Source of the DNA: Chloracidobacterium sp. | GTDB lineage: Bacteria > Acidobacteriota > Blastocatellia > Pyrinomonadales > Pyrinomonadaceae | DNA length: 64,000 nucleotides | Assembly: GCA_016720705.1 (NCBI GenBank) | Contig: JADKKB010000001.1 | Span: 248,001-312,000, forward strand | Direction: 5' to 3' | Shown here: one piece after another, positions 53,392 to 61,360 of the stretch | Numbering within the stretch: the stretch's first letter is position 1 | Layout: the number at the start of each line of letters is the position of its first letter | Made by a program: the position numbers and the translations under genes | Notes under the pieces: model-generated | The model's input: the letters and a program-made list of their open reading frames with translations, nothing else | The model's database searches: none | What the model was told of the DNA's origin: nothing

Positions 53392-54966
53392 ATGTCGTCG
53401 CTAAGACTCACACATCAACTCCAGCAAAAAATGATCTTGACGCCGCAATTGCGGCAGCGGATCGAAATGCTCCAGATGACGTCGCTTGAATTAGCGGACC
53501 TCATCGAGCAGGAGATGGTGACCAATCCGATCCTGGAGGAAGTCCAACCCGGCGACGAGGTTCAGGAGATCTCAGACAGCATTCTTGATCAAAATTCGGA
53601 CGGTCACGACGCTGAGTTTCAGACCGGTAACGATCCGGGCTCTGACGCGGTCCAGGACGCCCTTGTGGATTACGCCGACGCCGAACCGTATATGCCCGAC
53701 ACGCCGTCGCTCAATGGTGACGAGCCGGTAAATCTGGATGCCGCAGCGGATGATGACTTTCACACGGAATCCGAGGATTCCTTTGACGAGATCGATTACG
53801 GCCGCGAATTTCAAGACTACCTTGACCCGGGATACCGCACGCAGGAAATCGAGTACAAGGATGACGCACCGAGCTTTGAGCAGTTTCTGACGCACTCGCC
53901 CAATCTGAGCGAGCATCTCGAATGGCAGCTTAATATGCTTTCGCTCGACGAAGACCGCGATTATGCTGCATCGCTGATCATCGGCAACCTTGACGAAGAC
54001 GGCCGACTGACGGCGACCAATGAGGAGATCGCGGATATGGCTCGTTTGACCGAGGCCGTGATCGAGAGTGCTCGTCAATCCGTGATGCAACTTGACCCGG
54101 TCGGGTGCGGTGCACGCGACGTCAACGAATGTCTGATCGCACAGCTTATCGCCCGCGGCGATGGCGATAGCCTTTCTGTAAGGCTCGTCCGCGATCATCT
54201 CGAAGATCTACAGCCACACCGTTTGCAGCATTTGGCTAAGAAAACGGGTGTCGAGATCCATCGACTGGACGAAGAGATCCAGCGGATACGCACGCTCGAT
54301 CCATATCCGGGACGGCGATACTCATCCGAGGAAGCGATCTATGTCGCTCCTGAGGTCTATATCGAAAAGGTGGACGACGAATTTGTGGTCTATTTTGCGG
54401 ATGACGGCAGTCCGCGTTTGCGGATCAGCCCGACTTATCACAAACTGGCCGACCAGAGCGACACTACCAAGGAAACTCGCGACTTTATTAAGGAAAAAGT
54501 GCGTTCGGCCGTAGATCTGCTCCGAAATATCGAGCATCGCCGCCAGACCATCTATCGCGTTGTCGAGTGTATCGTCGACCGCCAACGCGACTTTCTTGAG
54601 TATGGCGTCGAGCACATTAAACCGATGATGCTCAAGGACATCGCCGAGGACATTGGGATGCACCTTTCGACGATCTCTCGTGTGGTCAACCGCAAATACG
54701 CCCATACGCCGCAGGGCGTGATCGAATTGCGTAGGTTTTTCAGCGAGGGAATGATGAATGAGGAGGGCGAAGAGGTCTCGACTCGCATCCTCAAACTACG
54801 GATCAAGAAGTTGATCGAAGAAGAAGACTCTAAAAAACCGCTCACGGACGAAGATATAGCAAAGATCCTGAGCAAAGAGGGCGTTAAGCTTTCGCGCCGA
54901 ACGGTGGCCAAATATCGTGATCAGATGCAGATTGCCGGCTCACGCGAACGCAAGACAATTATCTAA
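53392..54966 (+). CDS. rpoN: RNA polymerase sigma-54 factor RpoN
   Basis: This 524-residue sigma factor recognises -24/-12 promoters and needs AAA+ activators. Region I has the Gln/Leu-rich LRLTHQLQQKMILTPQLRQRIEMLQM. Region II (about 55-165) is very acidic and longer than usual. The core-binding region and helix-turn-helix follow (EDIGMHLSTISRVVNRKYAHTP), and the RpoN box is LSRRTVAKYRDQ near residues 500-510. It is 103 bases after lptB; that gap could hold a promoter but shows no strong match. The order lptB-rpoN-hpf-rapZ with PTS genes is conserved across many phyla. Confidence 0.96.
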   Translation: MSSLRLTHQLQQKMILTPQLRQRIEMLQMTSLELADLIEQEMVTNPILEEVQPGDEVQEISDSILDQNSDGHDAEFQTGNDPGSDAVQDALVDYADAEPYMPDTPSLNGDEPVNLDAAADDDFHTESEDSFDEIDYGREFQDYLDPGYRTQEIEYKDDAPSFEQFLTHSPNLSEHLEWQLNMLSLDEDRDYAASLIIGNLDEDGRLTATNEEIADMARLTEAVIESARQSVMQLDPVGCGARDVNECLIAQLIARGDGDSLSVRLVRDHLEDLQPHRLQHLAKKTGVEIHRLDEEIQRIRTLDPYPGRRYSSEEAIYVAPEVYIEKVDDEFVVYFADDGSPRLRISPTYHKLADQSDTTKETRDFIKEKVRSAVDLLRNIEHRRQTIYRVVECIVDRQRDFLEYGVEHIKPMMLKDIAEDIGMHLSTISRVVNRKYAHTPQGVIELRRFFSEGMMNEEGEEVSTRILKLRIKKLIEEEDSKKPLTDEDIAKILSKEGVKLSRRTVAKYRDQMQIAGSRERKTII

Positions 54967-54999
54967 TACACCACCTTAGGGTAAAGGACTTAAACCATT

Positions 55000-55338
55000 A
55001 TGAAATTTGATATTACCGGCAGGCACATTGACGTTACACCCGCGATCAAGGCGCACGTTGAGTCACATTTGGCAAAGATCGACAGCCTTTTCGAAGGGAA
55101 ACCGGCCCACGCACACGTCATCATTGATGTCGAACGCGGCCGCCATAATTCTGAGATCGTCGTCAACTATCGTAACGACGTCCTCACCGCGGCCACAACT
55201 GATGCAGATATGTACAATTCGATCTCGTTGACCGTTGATAAGATCGAAAAGCAAGCAAGAAAACTCAAGGATAAGATCGTAGAAAAGTCGCGCAAGGCCG
55301 AAAAGATCGGCAAAGTGCCGACTATCGACCAAGAATAG
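55000..55338 (+). CDS. hpf: Ribosome hibernation promoting factor (short HPF/YhbH type)
   Basis: This 112-residue protein has the S30AE/HPF beta-alpha-beta fold: KFDITGRHIDVTPAIKAHVESHLAKID, then AHVIIDVERGRHNSEIVVNYRNDVLTAATTDADMYNSISLTVDKIEKQARKLKDKI. The DMYNSISLTVDKIEKQARKLK helix is diagnostic. HPF binds 70S ribosomes in stationary phase and promotes dimer formation. The length fits the short form without the dimerisation domain. It lies 33 bases after rpoN and 7 before rapZ, so the run is probably co-transcribed. Confidence 0.95.
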   Translation: MKFDITGRHIDVTPAIKAHVESHLAKIDSLFEGKPAHAHVIIDVERGRHNSEIVVNYRNDVLTAATTDADMYNSISLTVDKIEKQARKLKDKIVEKSRKAEKIGKVPTIDQE

Positions 55339-55345
55339 ACCGCAT

Positions 55346-56245
55346 ATGGGCAACACCCCGAAGGCAGACCTTGGTCTGCCTTCGCTCATCATCATCACAG
55401 GACTTAGCGGCTCCGGAATGTCGTCGGCGACGAATGCATTCGAAGATCTTGGGTATTTCTGTGTCGATAATCTGCCGTTGACGATGCTCTCGACATTTGG
55501 GCGGCTGCTGGTGCCCACGGACGGACGCCCGGCGGCGATCGAAAAGGCGGTGCTGGTGATCAATATCCGCGAACGCCATTTCCTTTCGGAGTTTTCGGTT
55601 GAATTGAAAAAGCTTGCTCGTAAAAAGCTTGTGCCTTTCGTGGTGTTTTTTGAGGCGTCGGACGAGGTTTTGCAGCGGCGATTCTCTGAAACGCGGCGGC
55701 CACATCCGGCAGATAACGGCAAAGGCCTGATCGCTGCCATCCGTACCGAAAGGCGTGCGATGACCGACGTTCGGCGACTGGCTGATCTGATCATCGACAC
55801 AACTGACCACACTGTCCACACGCTCAGGCATCTCCTGGTGCAAAAGTTTAGCCCGCACACGGACGGCAAGACACTTAATGTCGAGATCCTGAGTTTTGGG
55901 CACAAATACGGCAACCCGCGAACGCTCGACCTGCTTTTTGACGTGCGGCATTTGCCAAATCCTTATTTTCAAAAGGATCTCAAGGAATTGCCCGGCGACA
56001 CGCCGCAAGTGCTTGCATTTTTTGCAAAGCACCCTGAGGCGGACGAGACCGTGCAGCGTCTGACCGACCTTTTGACATACCTTTTGCCCAAGTATAAGCG
56101 TGAGGGCAAATCGTATTTGACGATCGGCGTGGGTTGTACCGGCGGACGGCATCGCTCGGTGATGGTTGCCAATGCCATCGGCAAGGCACTGAAGAAGATC
56201 GGGGATTTCGAAGTTGCGGTTTCGCACCGTGATATACAAAAATAG
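55346..56245 (+). CDS. rapZ: RapZ/YvcJ-family nucleotide-binding protein with altered Walker A
   Basis: The protein has 299 residues and the full RapZ layout. The N-terminal P-loop domain contains EDLGYFCVDNLPL, a family hallmark. The C-terminal domain has SFGHKYGNPRTLDLLFDVRHLPNPYF and GVGCTGGRHRSVMVANAI, all conserved. In E. coli RapZ binds small RNA GlmZ and controls GlmS; in Bacillus YvcJ binds GTP. The Walker A is GLSGSGMSSA: the lysine expected at position 25 is Met (codon ATG in GGA-ATG-TCG). That should weaken nucleotide phosphate binding. The rest of the protein is intact, so it is not a decaying gene. It is next to a mannose-type EIIA gene (32 bases) and HPr, as in many genomes. Confidence 0.93.
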   Translation: MGNTPKADLGLPSLIIITGLSGSGMSSATNAFEDLGYFCVDNLPLTMLSTFGRLLVPTDGRPAAIEKAVLVINIRERHFLSEFSVELKKLARKKLVPFVVFFEASDEVLQRRFSETRRPHPADNGKGLIAAIRTERRAMTDVRRLADLIIDTTDHTVHTLRHLLVQKFSPHTDGKTLNVEILSFGHKYGNPRTLDLLFDVRHLPNPYFQKDLKELPGDTPQVLAFFAKHPEADETVQRLTDLLTYLLPKYKREGKSYLTIGVGCTGGRHRSVMVANAIGKALKKIGDFEVAVSHRDIQK

Positions 56246-56277
56246 CGTTTTCTCCCTAAAAGGCCGGAATGTGATAT

Positions 56278-56703
56278 ATGGAAAATGATGCAAAGATCGG
56301 CGGCGTTATCGTCTCGCACGGCCAGATGGCCAATGAATTGCTTGCCGCGGCGGAGGAGGTCGTCGGTGACCTGACCAACATCGCTGCCGTGTCTATAGGC
56401 TGGCACGATGATGTCGAAACGGCCCGCGATGAGATCGAACGTGCGATCTCAAATATGTCATTCGGATCCGGTGTATTGATCCTGACCGATATGTTTGGCG
56501 GCACTCCGACCAATATTTCTGCGATGTTCCTTAAGGAAGATGAGGTCGAGATCGTCACCGGCGTTAATCTGCCGATGGTCATCAAACTCGCGACCGACAC
56601 ACGCCCGATCGGCCTCAAACAGATGGCCGCCGACGTCGAAGAAGAAGGGAAATCCGCGATCTGCCGGGCCGGGGAACTGCTCTCGCCGGCTAAGCCGAAA
56701 TAG
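56278..56703 (+). CDS. PTS mannose-family EIIA component
   Basis: This 141-residue protein matches the mannose-type EIIA fold: GGVIVSHGQMANELLAAAEEVVG with phosphate-accepting His14, VSIGWHDDVETARDEIERAI, VLILTDMFGGTPTNIS and VTGVNLPMVIKL. It would accept phosphate from HPr. No EIIB/IIC/IID sugar-uptake genes are near, so a regulatory role is more likely than sugar transport, parallel to the nitrogen-related PTS next to rpoN in proteobacteria (which uses a different EIIA type, PtsN). The stop is immediately followed by the HPr start (1 base between). Confidence 0.94.
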   Translation: MENDAKIGGVIVSHGQMANELLAAAEEVVGDLTNIAAVSIGWHDDVETARDEIERAISNMSFGSGVLILTDMFGGTPTNISAMFLKEDEVEIVTGVNLPMVIKLATDTRPIGLKQMAADVEEEGKSAICRAGELLSPAKPK

Positions 56704-56704
56704 G

Positions 56705-56971
56705 ATGCTTGAGCGGGAATTACGCATCACCAATCCGCTCGGGCTTCACGCAAGGGCCGCCGCCAAAGTCGTCCGATGCTCCGTGCGGTTTGAGAGCAGC
56801 ATTTTGCTCCATCGCGGCGAGGCATCCGCCGACGCCAAATCGATGCTCAGCATACTCGGCCTGTCGGCGGGCTTCGGCTCGGTTTTAAGAATTATCGCGG
56901 ACGGATGGGATGAGGACGCGGCGATCAGCGAGCTATCAGAGTTGTTTCTATCTGGCTTTGGTGAGCTCTAA
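56705..56971 (+). CDS. ptsH: HPr-family phosphocarrier protein
   Basis: This 88-residue protein is HPr-like: LRITNPLGLHARAAAKVV with active-site His15, then ADAKSMLSILGL with Ser46, and it ends in the usual ELSELFLSGFGE helix. It passes phosphate from enzyme I to the EIIA. The ATG at 56705 lies 1 base after the EIIA stop. The same frame is open upstream through the EIIA gene, but that part is not protein-like. Ser46 is the site used by HPr kinase, yet no hprK or enzyme I gene is in the window. It is followed 7 bases later by an arginase-family gene. Confidence 0.95.
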   Translation: MLERELRITNPLGLHARAAAKVVRCSVRFESSILLHRGEASADAKSMLSILGLSAGFGSVLRIIADGWDEDAAISELSELFLSGFGEL

Positions 56972-56978
56972 AAAATAT

Positions 56979-57911
56979 ATGGCGATCGATAAAGTAGGTA
57001 TTCTCGGTGTCCCACTCGGTTTTGGAGCCGGAAAAACCGGCAGCGAACTTGGCGTAAACGCGATGCGCTTGTCCAAGACCCGCGGCAGCAGCCTTGCGGA
57101 ACATATTCGGCACCTCGGTATTGCGGTACGCGACCACGGCGATGCTGTAATTGCTCGGCCCCCGGACGATGCTGCACCTGCAAATCCCAAGCATTTGGCC
57201 GAGATGGTCGAGTCCAGCCTAAACATTATTGCGGATATCGACGCTATCCTCGCAGCCGACGAACTGCCGGTCATTCTCGGCGGCGATCACGCCATCGCGA
57301 TCCCGACATTTTCGGCGATCGCATCGCATTATCATCGCCTCGGCACCGATATCGGGCTACTCTGGTTCGACGCGCACGCTGACATCAACACACCTGAAAC
57401 GTCGCCATCGGGCAATATTCACGGTATGCCGCTCGCGGCCCTCTTGGGCCACGGCGACCCGCAGTTGACCGGCCTTTGCGGCTATTCGCCCAAGCTCGAC
57501 CCGACATACTTTGCTCATATCGGCGCCCGCGACATCGATCCCGGTGAGCGTTCGCAGATCGAAAAGCTCGGGCTTCGCGACCATTTTTTTACAATGAGCG
57601 ATATCGATAAGCGCGGAATGGCAGCGTGCGTCGAGGACGCCCTCGCTATCGTTTCACGGGCACCCGGCGGTTATGGCGTGACGTTTGACGTCGATATGAT
57701 CGATCCGCGGTTCGCTCCCGGCAGCGGCACGCTGGTCCGCGGCGGTGCGACCTACCGCGAATCACACCTGGCACTCGAGATGATCGCTGCCGCCGGGGGA
57801 ATGCGTTCATTTGAGATCGTCGAGGTCAATCCGCTGCTCGATCAATCAAATATTACGGTCGAACTCGCGTGTGAACTGATACTTTCGGCTCTCGGCAAGA
57901 CGATACTCTAG
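56979..57911 (+). CDS. rocF: Arginase-family (ureohydrolase) enzyme, probable arginase
   Basis: With the ATG at 56979 the protein has 310 residues. Manganese-ligand motifs of ureohydrolases are present: GGDHAIAIPTFSAI (arginases usually have GGDHS), WFDAHADINTPETSPSGNIHGMPLA and GVTFDVDMIDPRFAPGSGT. The SGNIHGMPLA motif is typical of arginase rather than agmatinase or formiminoglutamase. It would convert arginine to ornithine and urea. It begins 7 bases after the HPr gene where enzyme I is often found in similar clusters. Arginine degradation next to sigma-54 and PTS genes fits nitrogen-linked control, but this is inference. The frame extends 23 codons upstream inside the HPr gene; the ATG is preferred. 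Confidence 0.88.
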   Translation: MAIDKVGILGVPLGFGAGKTGSELGVNAMRLSKTRGSSLAEHIRHLGIAVRDHGDAVIARPPDDAAPANPKHLAEMVESSLNIIADIDAILAADELPVILGGDHAIAIPTFSAIASHYHRLGTDIGLLWFDAHADINTPETSPSGNIHGMPLAALLGHGDPQLTGLCGYSPKLDPTYFAHIGARDIDPGERSQIEKLGLRDHFFTMSDIDKRGMAACVEDALAIVSRAPGGYGVTFDVDMIDPRFAPGSGTLVRGGATYRESHLALEMIAAAGGMRSFEIVEVNPLLDQSNITVELACELILSALGKTIL

Positions 57912-57963
57912 CCTTTGCGTCGGTTGTTTTCGGGTAATACAATTTCTTTTTGTTCTCGTTTAT

Positions 57964-59088
57964 ATGAAAAAGACAATTGGTGTAATTTTCGGCGGCCGTT
58001 CCGGTGAGCACGATGTTTCGATCAGATCGGCCAAGACGGTGATTGAGCAGATCGACAGTTCACGTTATCACGTCGTCCCCGTAGCGATCACTAACGACGG
58101 TCGATGGCTCAGCGGCACCGAGTCGCTCGCACTCTTTCCTGCGATCACGCAGGCCAAGTATCGTGAAAGGTTTGGCGAACCGTCAAAGCTGCCGATATCG
58201 CTCACGGGCGACACCAAACAACACGGCCTGACGACGATGGAGATCCCCGGCGGCACTATACCGCTGGATGTCATCTTTCCGGTGCTGCACGGTACGTATG
58301 GCGAGGACGGCACCATCCAGGGACTTTTCGAAATGGCGGATATTCCGTATGTAGGATGCGGCGTATTGGCTAGTTCCACCGGTATGGACAAGGTGTTTAT
58401 GAAAACGCTCTTTCGCGATGCCGGACTACCGATGTGCAATTACGTCTGGTTTCTGCGTCGCGAATGGGAAACGGCGGCGGAAGCGGTCGTCACCCAGGTC
58501 GAATCCAAGATCGGTTATCCGTGTTTTGTAAAACCTGCCAATCTCGGTTCGTCCGTCGGGGTTTCGATGGCTGTCGACTCCGAAAGTCTGCGCACCGCGA
58601 TCTCGCTCGCCGCCGAATACGACCGCAAGATAATTGTCGAAGAAGGCCTAGATATGCGTGAGATCGAATGCGCCGTGCTCGGCAATGACAAGCCCGAGGC
58701 CAGCCTGCCCGGTGAATACATCATTCGCGACGCGTCCAAAAAATTTCTGGATTACACCGAGAAGTACGCCGGGACCGGAAACAACGAGTTTATCGTTCCA
58801 TCGCCGGTTTCGGACGAGTTGGTCGCCAAGATCCGGCATTATGCGGTCGCGGCTTTCAAGTCGATCGACGGTTCGGGCCTCGCCCGTGTTGATTTTTTCC
58901 TACGCAATGACACCGGTGCTCTGCTCGTCAACGAGATCAATACTTTGCCCGGGCTGACCGACGCCTCGGGCTACCCCAAGATGTGGGCCGGCACGGGAAT
59001 CGACTTTGCGGCAGTGATCGACCGCCTCATTGTCCTCGCGATCGAGCGGCACGCCGACCGAAGCCGTAGCAAGACCACGGTCAATTAG
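57964..59088 (+). CDS. ddl: D-alanine--D-alanine ligase
   Basis: This 374-residue ATP-grasp enzyme makes D-Ala-D-Ala for peptidoglycan. Motifs are IGVIFGGRSGEHDVSIRSAKTV at the start, HGTYGEDGTIQGLFEMADIPYVGCGVLASSTGMDK, KPANLGSSVGVS, EEGLDMREIECAVLGND, and DFFLRNDTGALLVNEINTLPGLTDASGYPKM, which holds metal-binding and catalytic residues. It lies 52 bases after the arginase-family gene. The omega-loop region (EYIIRDASKKFLDYTEKYAG) shows the usual Tyr for D-Ala rather than D-lactate specificity. Confidence 0.96.
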   Translation: MKKTIGVIFGGRSGEHDVSIRSAKTVIEQIDSSRYHVVPVAITNDGRWLSGTESLALFPAITQAKYRERFGEPSKLPISLTGDTKQHGLTTMEIPGGTIPLDVIFPVLHGTYGEDGTIQGLFEMADIPYVGCGVLASSTGMDKVFMKTLFRDAGLPMCNYVWFLRREWETAAEAVVTQVESKIGYPCFVKPANLGSSVGVSMAVDSESLRTAISLAAEYDRKIIVEEGLDMREIECAVLGNDKPEASLPGEYIIRDASKKFLDYTEKYAGTGNNEFIVPSPVSDELVAKIRHYAVAAFKSIDGSGLARVDFFLRNDTGALLVNEINTLPGLTDASGYPKMWAGTGIDFAAVIDRLIVLAIERHADRSRSKTTVN

Positions 59089-59164
59089 TTCAGACTACAA
59101 AAGATAGATAATTTTCGCAGTTGACGTGCTTTCCGGATGAGGTGTATTCGGTTTCCGATCGATG

Positions 59165-59983
59165 CTATTTGCCCTTCGGAGCGTTATAGCCCTTGCGGGT
59201 GCGGATGGTCACGCCGGACTTTTTGATGCGGACCTCGATCGAGCGAAACTTGCCGTCTTTTTTAAGGTTGGTCGGTTCGTAGGTTACGGTGTATTGGCTG
59301 CTGAGTTCTTCGACGATCGACTTAAAGGAGTTACGCATTGCGGGCCCGCCCGGCGTTGCGACAAAAGTCCCGCCTGATTTGCCGGCAAGACTCTTGAGCA
59401 CGCCCTGATTCTGCACCCTTTCGATGCCGTGTTCATCCGGCGACGACATATCGATCGTGTAGATCGTTGCGTTTGCGGAAATTGCCGCCTTCAGGGCAGC
59501 ATCCGACGACTTGCCGCTGCTGTTATCGGCACCGTCTGAGAGTACGATGATCGCCCGACGCTTTTCCGTTCGAGAACTCAGGACGGCCGCAGCCTTGTAG
59601 ATCGCGTCATTAAGCGACGTCATACCGTCGGCCTTAAGGTCAAAGATCGATTCAACGATGTCGCGGCTATTTGAGAAATTCTGGACCAGACTCACCTTCG
59701 AATCAAATCGGTAGATCGCCGCATTATCGTCACGGCGGAGCCCGTATAAAAACTCGATTGCCGCTGAGCGTGCGATACTCAAGCGTTGTTCCATACTGCC
59801 GGATGTGTCCAGCAGTATGACTGCGGCGAAAGGGGTCGATTCGTTTTCGAATGAGAGAATATTTTGCTCGACACCGTCCTCAAACACCGTAAACTGAGAC
59901 CGCGAAAGCCCTGTGACCGACGTGCCGGCACTATTGGTAACGGTCGCGTTTAAGAGCACGATGGTCGAATTGACCGTGATCAC
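59165..59983 (-). CDS. VWA-domain secreted protein; coding probably begins further upstream
   Basis: The coordinates use the first ordinary start (GTG at 59983), giving 272 residues. A VWA domain (about 40-235) has a MIDAS-like site: LLDTSGSMEQRL (DxSxS) and VLSDGADNSSG. The N-terminal part (STIVLLNATVTNSAGTSVTGLSRSQFTVFEDGVEQ) is typical of Acidobacteria VWFA-related proteins. The frame continues 34 codons upstream to about 60085 and encodes a signal-peptide-like run (RSVLTLVILAALGAGSGLWAQD), but no ATG, GTG or TTG is found there; ATA or CTG (60091-60089) are the possible starts. The ATA at 60085-60083 overlaps the stop of the upstream gene (ATAA). I suspect a non-standard start. It follows two secreted-protein genes. 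Confidence 0.87.
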   Translation of the reverse strand: MITVNSTIVLLNATVTNSAGTSVTGLSRSQFTVFEDGVEQNILSFENESTPFAAVILLDTSGSMEQRLSIARSAAIEFLYGLRRDDNAAIYRFDSKVSLVQNFSNSRDIVESIFDLKADGMTSLNDAIYKAAAVLSSRTEKRRAIIVLSDGADNSSGKSSDAALKAAISANATIYTIDMSSPDEHGIERVQNQGVLKSLAGKSGGTFVATPGGPAMRNSFKSIVEELSSQYTVTYEPTNLKKDGKFRSIEVRIKKSGVTIRTRKGYNAPKGK

Positions 59984-60081
59984 GTCATCATCTCTGTCCT
60001 GAGCCCACAGGCCAGATCCCGCGCCGAGAGCGGCGAGGATGACCAGCGTTAAAACTGACCTTCGGTAGAGATGTGAGCGTT

Positions 60082-60615
60082 TTATTTCCAGAACTTTAAG
60101 AATCGAGTCATTTTGAGCAGAGCATTACTGGTTTGGATCGCCGAGGCCGAGATGCTGAATCGTGTCGTCTTTTTAAGCTCTTCGACGAGTTTAGCCGCCG
60201 TTCCCTTGAGTGCCTTAAATCCATCCATCAATGAGGACGGCTTTTCGATCGCTTCGGTCTCGTCAGACTTTTCGTCAGCACCGCCAAGATCGCTTCGTAT
60301 CTTTTTAACGATTTTTTCGAGCGATGCGAGTTTCGTGCGGTCGGCGTCCGTAAGATTCCGGCTTATTTCCAGCGACGATTCCAGTTCGTCCGACAGCTTT
60401 AAGGCAGTCTCGCCCCGATCGAGCATTTCCTGATACTCTTTTTTTTCCTGATCGATCCGGAGTTTAGCCATCACCTCGCGAACCCCCTTGGGCGGTTCTT
60501 CCTTTGGCGGGTCGAATGGGGATGCCGATGGATCGGTAGTCTGGGCAATGGCCATCAGAGATCCAAAAGCCACGACCGTTGTGATGATTATTAACCTGAA
60601 CGCTTTTAGGTACAT
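60082..60615 (-). CDS. Secreted protein of unknown function
   Basis: The protein has 177 residues. A signal peptide covers about 1-24 (LIIITTVVAFGSLMAIAQ). A charged helical body follows, for example EVMAKLRIDQEKKEYQEMLDRGETALKLSDELESSL and KLASLEKIVKKIRSDLGG, consistent with a coiled coil. It ends SNALLKMTRFLKFWK. No family is recognised. It lies 24 bases after the gene at 60640 and overlaps, by its stop codon, the possible start of the VWA gene. The three probably form one transcript. Confidence 0.75.
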   Translation of the reverse strand: MYLKAFRLIIITTVVAFGSLMAIAQTTDPSASPFDPPKEEPPKGVREVMAKLRIDQEKKEYQEMLDRGETALKLSDELESSLEISRNLTDADRTKLASLEKIVKKIRSDLGGADEKSDETEAIEKPSSLMDGFKALKGTAAKLVEELKKTTRFSISASAIQTSNALLKMTRFLKFWK

Positions 60616-60639
60616 AGCGTTAACTCCGCTTAAGCAAAA

Positions 60640-61263
60640 CTAATTCTGCGGCTGATCTTGGGTCGGGTCTGGCGACGTTCCCGTCACCGCCTCGACCAAT
60701 TTAGCCAAAAATTCGTCCTCGGCCAATCCGGAACTCGGCACGGTCCGCCATTCGCTGGTCAGTCCGTTGCCGGCACGGCCCTCGACCTTGGCCACCACCG
60801 AAACCTTGTTTTGAATACCGTCGATCGACTGGACCTCGATCGTCAGGCTATATTGGGCACGCGACCACGCAGCATCGTCGTAGCCCAAGACACCGTAGCG
60901 TCCGAGTTCGCTCGCGGTCGTCACCGGGCCCTTTACGAATACAAACGGCTGGGTGACGATAATGCCGTCCTTGATCCTCGATGCGGCTTCGTCGATGACG
61001 ATTCGCTTTTCGCGTAGCACGTCCGAGATCGTTTCGATCAGCACATCGCGCCTCGAATTAAGTTTGTAGGGATTGTCGAGGCGTTCGCGGACGCGGGTCT
61101 TGCCTTTGCCCCAATCGAACGATCGTGAGGCATCAGATGACCGCGTGGTCACCTTATTGCCTTCGTCTTTAATCTTTTGAGTTTGGCTATCGATGCCTTT
61201 TTGTCCGTAGGCAACGGTCATTGCAAGCAAGATCAGCAGAATTTGTCCGATTGTAGATCGCAT
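60640..61263 (-). CDS. Secreted protein of unknown function
   Basis: The protein has 207 residues and a signal peptide at about 1-20 (IGQILLILLAMTVAYGQ). The mature part has charged and beta-rich segments (VLIETISDVLREKRIVIDEAASRIKDGIIVTQPFVFVKG and AQYSLTIEVQSIDGIQNKVSVVAKVEG). This recalls small outer-membrane assembly-like folds, but I see no diagnostic motif. It is the first of three same-direction genes ending with the VWA protein. The 97-base gap to the glycosyltransferase stop at 61361 could hold the promoter; nothing clear is seen. Confidence 0.72.
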   Translation of the reverse strand: MRSTIGQILLILLAMTVAYGQKGIDSQTQKIKDEGNKVTTRSSDASRSFDWGKGKTRVRERLDNPYKLNSRRDVLIETISDVLREKRIVIDEAASRIKDGIIVTQPFVFVKGPVTTASELGRYGVLGYDDAAWSRAQYSLTIEVQSIDGIQNKVSVVAKVEGRAGNGLTSEWRTVPSSGLAEDEFLAKLVEAVTGTSPDPTQDQPQN

Positions 61264-61360
61264 ACGTGTGGCGCCGAGAGAAAAACGTGTCCTAACTAAT
61301 AAATATAGTCCAATTGACCGCTATTTGAAACATATGATGTGAGGATCACGCTTTTGGTTG

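Noticed and set aside
55322..56293. Long open frame antisense to rapZ (about 323 codons)
   Set aside because: The plus strand encodes a clear RapZ with family motifs; the antisense protein has no recognisable domain and arises from codon bias.
56495..56704. Upstream in-frame extension of HPr inside the EIIA gene
   Set aside because: The extension is Arg/Ser-rich and is out of frame with the clear EIIA; HPr begins properly at 56705.
60082..60120. Programmed -1 frameshift joining the 60082-60615 gene to the VWA gene
   Set aside because: A CTTAAAG stretch near the stop could slip, but no standard heptamer with a downstream structure is seen; kept only as an alternative in the start-codon finding.
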